From: Deltaproteobacteria bacterium | GTDB taxonomy: Bacteria; Desulfobacterota; DSM-4660; Desulfatiglandales; Desulfatiglandaceae | DNA length: 9,893 nt | Reading direction: 5' to 3' | Assembly (NCBI GenBank): GCA_019314425.1 | Contig: JAFCZI010000183.1 | Location: 1 to 9,893, forward strand | In this document: piece by piece, positions 5,304-9,893 of the stretch | How positions within the stretch are numbered: position 1 is the first letter of the stretch | Layout: each line of letters opens with the position of its first letter | Translations under genes and position numbers: made by a program | The notes under the pieces: model-generated | What the model saw: only the letters and a program-made list of their open reading frames with translations | The model's database searches: none | What the model was told of the DNA's origin: nothing

Positions 5304-7201
5304 AAAGCATGAGCCCTGACCGTGTTCAGTATCCGCTGGACTTGGAATCTTTGCGAAAAGTCCTTCCCCATGGCCCCGGTGTATACCTTTTCGCAGGCCC
5401 CCGGGACAAGGTCATTTATGTGGGAAAGGCAAAGAACCTTAAAAAGCGGGTGCTCTCCTATTTTCGATCTTCAAACCATACCCCCGCCAAAACCGCCCGA
5501 ATGATGAAAATGGCGCAAGGCCTTGAATTCATTCTCACCCTGACCGAAAAAGAAGCCTTCATCCTTGAAAACGATCTGATCAAGAAATTCAAACCACGAT
5601 ACAACATCATCCTTCGGGACGACAAACAATACCCCTGCCTCAGACTGAACATCCGTGAACCCTATCCCCGGCTCGGCATTGTGAGAAAAATTAAGAAGGA
5701 CGGGGCACTTTATTTTGGGCCGTTTTCCTCTGCAAATGCGGTTCGCAGCACCACCCGGGTGATTTCCAGGGTCTTTAAACTCAGGAAGTGCAGGGGCCAG
5801 AAACTGAAACACCGGGAGAGGCCCTGTATCAACTTCCAGATGGACCGCTGTCTGGCCCCCTGCGCCCGGACCGTGTCCAATGAAGTCTATGGGGAAATGG
5901 TGAAACAAGTGCGCCTTTTCCTGGAAGGCCGTAACACGGAACTGGTGGGAACCCTGAAGCGGGACATGGCGGATGCGGCTGCTCGCCTTGATTTTGAAAA
6001 GGCTGCTGAGATCAGGGACCGGGTTCGCGCCATTCAAAAAACCGTTGAACGGCAGCATGTGGTTTCCCCCCGCATGGCGGATCAGGATATCATCGGCATT
6101 GCCCAAAAGGAGGACGTGCGTCAGTTGGCCGTGATGTTTGTGCGGCGGGGGCATCTGCTGGGGAGCCGGCATTTTCTATTTGAAGATTCGAATGCCGCCC
6201 TGGTGGAGGTAATGGAAGCATTCCTGAAGCAGTACTATTCCGGGCAAGTGTTTATTCCCGGAACGATTCTGCTTTCCGAGCCGGTTGAGGAAAGGGAATC
6301 TCTCAGTGAGTGGATTTCAGAGATGGCGGGGAAAAAGGTGGTCATTCATTTTCCCCAGCGGGGCGGAAATAAAAAACTGGTTCAGATAGCGGTGGCCAAT
6401 GCCGAAAACCTTCTGGCGGGTCACCAGATAACGCGGAAAGAAGCGTTGCTGGAATCTGCCAGATCCATTTTGAACCTTCAAAAAGTGCCGCGAACCATTG
6501 AAGGGCTTGATATCTCAAACCTGCAGGGCGCTGATGCGGTGGGGGTTGTGGCGGCATTCAAAGACGGTGAACCCGACCGGAGGAACTATTTGAATTATCG
6601 CATCAAACATATTGATGGCATTGATGATTACGGCATGATGGCGGAAGTGGTTGAACGACGGATTGCCAGCCCATCCCTGCCGGATCTTTTTCTGGTGGAC
6701 GGGGGGAAGGGGCATCTGTCCGCTGTGAAAAAGGTGCTGGATCATCAACTTGAGACAAACGGCGCTGCCCCTTTGCCCGAGGTGATTTCTCTTGCCAAGC
6801 CGGATGAGCATCTGGGAGAGAAGCATGATAAAATCTATATTCCCGGCAGAAAAAACCCCATTCGAATGGGACCCGATCATCCCGTACTGTTTTTGATGAT
6901 GCGGATCCGCGATGAAGCGCACCGCAGAGCGGTGACTTATCATCGAAAACTGAGATCCAAGGGCCTAACCCGAAGTGTTCTGGATGGCATTCCCGGCGTG
7001 GGAAAACAGCGGAAGAAATCTCTTCTCAAATATTTCAAGGGGATCAATAGCATCGCAAAAGCAGAAGTTGAAGAATTGTGCGCGGTGCCCGGTATTAACC
7101 GGAATCTGGCCCTTAAGATTGCAGACAGGTTGTCAAGCGGCCGTGCGAAGGAAAAGGGTGACCAGACCCAGGTAGATGAGAAGGCTCAGGATGTCATTTG
7201 A
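5300..7201 (+). CDS. uvrC: UvrABC excinuclease subunit C
   Basis: UvrC makes both incisions around damaged nucleotides after UvrA/UvrB recognition. Domains run in order over 633 residues. The GIY-YIG nuclease (25-105) has GVYLF, VIYVGKAKNLKKR and the catalytic-type Glu in ILEND. Cys164, 176, 184 and 188 match the four-cysteine iron-sulfur site. The UvrB-interacting UVR motif is at about 220-250. The RNase H-like 5'-incision domain has EGLDISN (Asp404), LVDGGKGH (Asp467) and RDEAHRRAVTYHRKLRSK (His541). Two helix-hairpin-helix motifs span about 560-612 (LDGIPGVGK, CAVPGIN). All key residues are present. TTG at 5300 overlaps the upstream stop, and ATG at 5309 is the alternative start. The last about 22 residues, after the helix-hairpin-helix domain, are a charged tail encoded antisense to mgtE. 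Confidence 0.96.
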   Translation: MKSMSPDRVQYPLDLESLRKVLPHGPGVYLFAGPRDKVIYVGKAKNLKKRVLSYFRSSNHTPAKTARMMKMAQGLEFILTLTEKEAFILENDLIKKFKPRYNIILRDDKQYPCLRLNIREPYPRLGIVRKIKKDGALYFGPFSSANAVRSTTRVISRVFKLRKCRGQKLKHRERPCINFQMDRCLAPCARTVSNEVYGEMVKQVRLFLEGRNTELVGTLKRDMADAAARLDFEKAAEIRDRVRAIQKTVERQHVVSPRMADQDIIGIAQKEDVRQLAVMFVRRGHLLGSRHFLFEDSNAALVEVMEAFLKQYYSGQVFIPGTILLSEPVEERESLSEWISEMAGKKVVIHFPQRGGNKKLVQIAVANAENLLAGHQITRKEALLESARSILNLQKVPRTIEGLDISNLQGADAVGVVAAFKDGEPDRRNYLNYRIKHIDGIDDYGMMAEVVERRIASPSLPDLFLVDGGKGHLSAVKKVLDHQLETNGAAPLPEVISLAKPDEHLGEKHDKIYIPGRKNPIRMGPDHPVLFLMMRIRDEAHRRAVTYHRKLRSKGLTRSVLDGIPGVGKQRKKSLLKYFKGINSIAKAEVEELCAVPGINRNLALKIADRLSSGRAKEKGDQTQVDEKAQDVI

Positions 7202-8500
7202 AGTGGTGACAAAGGGTCCGGCAGCCAGTGCGGGGTCCACGTCGAGACGTTTCAAGGCCAGGGGAACCGCAGCGCCGATTACGCCCGATATGATGATAAT
7301 GAGAAAGAGTGCTGTGTACACAATCAGCCCCAGGCGGTAGTCCCCCACCCAGAACCCCACGATCAGGCCCAGGATGCCCCCGCAAATGATGCCGTTGATC
7401 AGGGCGACCCGCAATTCCATCCACAGCCGTTTCCCGATGTTAACCAGCCCGATATCTCCGGTTGCAAGTCCCCTGACCACCACCGTGGCGGCCTGGGTGC
7501 CGGTGTTACCTCCCATGGCCATGACCACCGGGAAAAAGAATGACAAGGCGATCATGGCTTTGAGGGAAGCTTCAAACTGATGGATGACCACCGCCGCTAA
7601 AACGCCTCCGAAAAGCGCGGCAATGAGCCAGGGAAGCCTGGCCCGGGAGATTTTGAGGGTGGATTCCTCGGTGATTTCCTGGTCGATAACGCCTGCCATA
7701 AGCGACATATCTTCATCAATCTCTTCTTCGATCACGTCAATAATGTCGTCATGGGTGATACGGCCCACCAGGCGGAAGTGGTCGTCCACCACCGGTATGT
7801 TGACCAGATCGTATCGCCTCACGATATTGGCTACTTCTTCCTGATCTATATCCACCCCAACGGAAATAACATCAGGATCCATGATATCGCTGACTTTTCG
7901 ATCTTCAGGTTCGAGCACCAGGTCTTTTAAGGAAATAACCCCCACCAGTCTTTGGAAATCATCCGTGACCCAGATATAGTAGAGGTTTTCAATCTCTTTT
8001 CCCTCTTCCCGAACAGTCTTGATGGCGTCTCCCACAGTGGCGTCGGCCTTTACCGAGACAAACTCCAGGGCCATGAGGCCCCCGGCAGTGTCATCGGGAA
8101 AGGGCAGCAGTTTCTCAAGTTCTTCCGAGACATGGTCGTCAACCGAATCGATGACTTCCTTGGCCCGGTCCGCTGGCAGGTCGCCGACCAGATCAGCGGC
8201 ATCGTCGGAATCCATCTCCGTCACGATGTCGGAGATGGCTTGGTTGTCAAGGTCTTTCAGGATGCGTTCCTGGACCGGCGGTTCAATCTCAACCAGTACG
8301 TCGCCTGCACCTTCCGGCTCCAGAAGTTGGAAGATGGCAATCCTTTCGTTGGCGGCGAGATGCTCGATGAGGTCCGCTACATCTGCCGGTCGCATTTCAG
8401 CAATCAGGTTCTTGAGTGTATCGATTTTTTCCAGTTCTACCAGGGTCTTGACTTCGTCAATAAGCCTGGCTTCGATGGATCTTGCCTTGAAAGCCGTCAA
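7133..8500 (-). CDS. mgtE: Magnesium transporter MgtE
   Basis: Homodimeric Mg2+ channel of the inner membrane, gated by cytoplasmic Mg2+. The product has 455 residues, normal length. The acidic MgtE N domain (about 30-135) carries the TEMDSDDAADLVGDLP repeat. Two CBS domains follow (about 140-262; TAGGLMALEF, VSDIMDPDVISV, NIPVVDD, GRITHDDIIDVI). Then a connecting helix leads to RLPWL and five predicted membrane segments (about 290-452). The pore signatures GGNTGTQA (330-337) and DPALAAGPFVTTSNDILS (422-439) are intact. The TTG start has a strong AAGGAG 6 nt upstream, which lies inside the preceding DHH gene, and the start overlaps that gene's stop (TTGA). The final transmembrane helix is encoded opposite the uvrC tail. 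Confidence 0.95.
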   Translation of the reverse strand: MTAFKARSIEARLIDEVKTLVELEKIDTLKNLIAEMRPADVADLIEHLAANERIAIFQLLEPEGAGDVLVEIEPPVQERILKDLDNQAISDIVTEMDSDDAADLVGDLPADRAKEVIDSVDDHVSEELEKLLPFPDDTAGGLMALEFVSVKADATVGDAIKTVREEGKEIENLYYIWVTDDFQRLVGVISLKDLVLEPEDRKVSDIMDPDVISVGVDIDQEEVANIVRRYDLVNIPVVDDHFRLVGRITHDDIIDVIEEEIDEDMSLMAGVIDQEITEESTLKISRARLPWLIAALFGGVLAAVVIHQFEASLKAMIALSFFFPVVMAMGGNTGTQAATVVVRGLATGDIGLVNIGKRLWMELRVALINGIICGGILGLIVGFWVGDYRLGLIVYTALFLIIIISGVIGAAVPLALKRLDVDPALAAGPFVTTSNDILSLLIYLGLVTLFLRTAA

Positions 8501-9600
8501 ACTTTACTCCTTTTGGAAATCCCTTTGCCCGATGGGGGCTTGTTCGATAGGGGCTTGTGTTTTAAACTTTTCAGTTTTTCCAGAATCATGTTGTCCAGGT
8601 TATTGCGGTTGTCGATTTGGGGCGTTATGTCTTTAATGGGTATTTCCGCTCTGGCAGCGGATTTGTGCCCTCCGGCAGAGCCTCCCCAGGGTTCAAAAAG
8701 CTTCTTGGCGGTTTTGCCAGCATTGCCCCTGAAACTGGCATTTCTGAGAATGAAAATCAATTTTTCTTCGTACACACCGGCGACGATGCTCCATTCGGTC
8801 TCCGTCAGCTTCATGAAGAAATCAGCAATAATGACCAGCGTATCAGGGTTATCCACCGCCCCCATGTTCACGTAGGCCATATTGTCGATAAACACCAGCC
8901 CGTCTATGGCGGCTCGAAAATCGTCAAGCTCATGACGGCTCAACTCCGAAGACTCAATCTTCTTGATGATGTTCATGTTGGCAAATTGATACAGGTATTT
9001 GAACGCGTTGACGTCGTTGGACAGGGAATCCCTGACAAAATTATCGGTGTCGGTTTTGATGCCGTAGAAAAGGGCGGTGGCCAGCCTCGTTGACAGGGCC
9101 ACTTTCATGCTTTTGAGGTACTCGCACATGATGGTGGCGTTGGCGCCATAGTCCTCGCGGATGTCCATGAAGGCTGCGCTGGACGCGGGATCGATGGGAT
9201 GGTGGTCGATAATGATATCAAAGGGATGGTTCTTGAAGGGGGGGTAATGGGCGGGTTGAGAATCCACCATGGCCCATTTGGTTAACTTTCGGCCCCGCAT
9301 GGAACGAATGCGGCGTTGCTTGAGGTTCAGTAAGCGGATCATGGCCAGATTATCGGGTCGATCAATGGCGTTGACATGCAGGATCTCCACCTTCCTGAGT
9401 TTTCGCCAGAACAACCGTTTCAAGGCCAGAGCGCTGGCCATGGCATCCGGGTCGGCGTTTATGACAATACCCAGGCGGTCTTCCGGTGAAACGGTTTCCA
9501 AGAGTTTCCGGCATCTTTCGGTCTGGCTGGTGGATTTTGAAAAGGGATGCGCCATTAGGGGTTGTGTCATGGTTTTTTCCAGTTCTTTTTTTAAAGTCAT
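8497..9600 (-). CDS. DHH/DHHA1-family phosphoesterase (NrnA/RecJ-like)
   Basis: The product has 367 residues. DHH motifs appear in order: INADPDAMAS (47-56), VDSQP (112-116), IIDHHP (130-135) and KTDTDNF (182-188). A DHHA1 domain ends in GGSAGGHKSAARAEIP (306-321). This architecture is shared by manganese-dependent nanoRNase/pAp phosphatases (NrnA), c-di-AMP phosphodiesterases and exopolyphosphatase-like proteins. The exact substrate cannot be read from the sequence. Motif I lacks the His found in classic NrnA (HxRPDxDA); the equivalent position is hydrophobic. Both ends are extended: a polar N-terminus and a basic C-terminal tail rich in Lys, Ser and Pro. ATG 9600 has no clear ribosome binding site. 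ATG 9570 follows a GGAAAA and may be the true start. The gene is translationally coupled to mgtE. Confidence 0.85.
   Translation of the reverse strand: MTLKKELEKTMTQPLMAHPFSKSTSQTERCRKLLETVSPEDRLGIVINADPDAMASALALKRLFWRKLRKVEILHVNAIDRPDNLAMIRLLNLKQRRIRSMRGRKLTKWAMVDSQPAHYPPFKNHPFDIIIDHHPIDPASSAAFMDIREDYGANATIMCEYLKSMKVALSTRLATALFYGIKTDTDNFVRDSLSNDVNAFKYLYQFANMNIIKKIESSELSRHELDDFRAAIDGLVFIDNMAYVNMGAVDNPDTLVIIADFFMKLTETEWSIVAGVYEEKLIFILRNASFRGNAGKTAKKLFEPWGGSAGGHKSAARAEIPIKDITPQIDNRNNLDNMILEKLKSLKHKPLSNKPPSGKGISKRSKV
8507..8512 (-). promoter_or_regulatory. Ribosome binding site of mgtE inside the DHH gene
   Basis: AAGGAG on the minus strand lies 6 nt before TTG 8500, within the last codons of the DHH gene. 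It supports the rare TTG start. Confidence 0.75.
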
Positions 9601-9668
9601 AAACGGTTATAAAATTTAATCAGCGCTCCCATGGATATCTCAAAGACGCCAAAGATACAATGCAAAAG

Positions 9669-9856
9669 CTTGATGGCACCATCAAGAAATGATGGCGTCG
9701 TAAAAAGTCCCATCTACTGCGTTGCAGTGATTTTTCAGAATCTCAACATACTACAATGTATGCCCGACGATCCTGAAAAACCACTACGCCTTGTATATGT
9801 AACCTTTTACAACGCCATCTACAGATGGATTTGTGACTTTTTACGAGTGCATCAAG
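9669..9856. repeat. Nested intergenic palindrome (REP/MITE-like element)
   Basis: About 188 bp with termini CTTGATG (9669) and CATCAAG (to 9856). Nested arms pair around a centre near 9755. TCGTAAAAAGTC (9698-9709) pairs with GACTTTTTACGA (9835-9846). The same stretch can instead pair as GATGGCGTcGTAAAA (9691-9705) with TTTTACaACGCCATC (9805-9819). Further in, GCAGTGATTTTTCAG (9724-9738) pairs with CTGAAAAACCACTAC (9773-9787), and CATAC with GTATG at the apex. CATCAAGAAAT occurs at 9680-9690 and at 9850-9860, like a target duplication. A perfect-armed small palindrome CTTGATGG-ca-CCATCAAG sits at 9669-9686. The element lies upstream of the DHH gene and contains no credible gene. Confidence 0.7.
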
Positions 9857-9893
9857 AAATATCCATAACAAGTTTCATGCCCTCATAAACTTC

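Noticed and set aside
7952..8875. Plus-strand frame of 307 codons
   Set aside because: It is antisense to mgtE and the DHH gene, both of which have complete family signatures.
9605..9660. Possible sigma-70 promoter for the DHH gene (TTGAGA and TATAAC-like hexamers on the minus strand)
   Set aside because: The spacing does not fit a standard promoter, and AT-rich DNA gives several equal alternatives.
9631..9888. Plus-strand frame of 85 codons
   Set aside because: It lies across the nested palindrome and only reflects the repeat sequence.

Overview
The window looks like bacterial chromosome from an anaerobic, Gram-negative lineage. My best guess is a sulfate reducer of the Desulfobacterota. 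This rests on the mix of genes (a GcvH-like lipoyl carrier next to a lipoate ligase, a DHH phosphoesterase coupled to MgtE), balanced GC content, frequent GTG/TTG starts, and long intergenic palindromes of a kind I associate with that group. No rRNA, tRNA or single-copy marker is present to prove it.

Layout from left to right. Bases 1-93 hold the start of an unrecognised leftward gene that runs out of the window. Bases 94-496 hold no intact gene. They contain AT-rich palindromes and imperfect direct repeats, followed by a 46-codon remnant of the N-terminus of an integron-type tyrosine recombinase. Bases 497-4423 are a four-gene leftward cluster, transcribed in the order chaN-like lipoprotein, hisD, gcvH-like, lplA. 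The first two overlap by 4 bp, and gaps of 37 and 77 bp follow. Bases 4473-4630 are a large imperfect palindrome in the divergent intergenic region. Bases 4719-7201 are a rightward pair, a GNAT-family acetyltransferase gene and uvrC, overlapping by 4 bp. Bases 7133-9600 are a leftward pair, a DHH/DHHA1 phosphoesterase gene followed by mgtE, also overlapping by 4 bp. The tails of uvrC and mgtE converge and overlap by 69 bp. Bases 9669-9856 are a second large palindrome, with arm motifs resembling the first.

How the genes may work together. LplA would attach lipoate to the neighbouring H-protein-like carrier, which has an unusual lipoylation site. The cluster also holds a HisD-family dehydrogenase whose catalytic and zinc residues are intact but whose usual NAD-contacting Gln appears to be Trp. 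UvrC is the dual-incision nuclease of nucleotide excision repair. The DHH protein is probably a nanoRNase or cyclic-dinucleotide/pAp-type phosphatase, and MgtE is a magnesium channel/transporter.

Most of the window is ordinary housekeeping DNA. The parts most worth a second look are the lipoyl carrier/ligase/HisD grouping, the two related intergenic palindromes, the recombinase remnant with its repeats, and the uvrC-mgtE antisense overlap.
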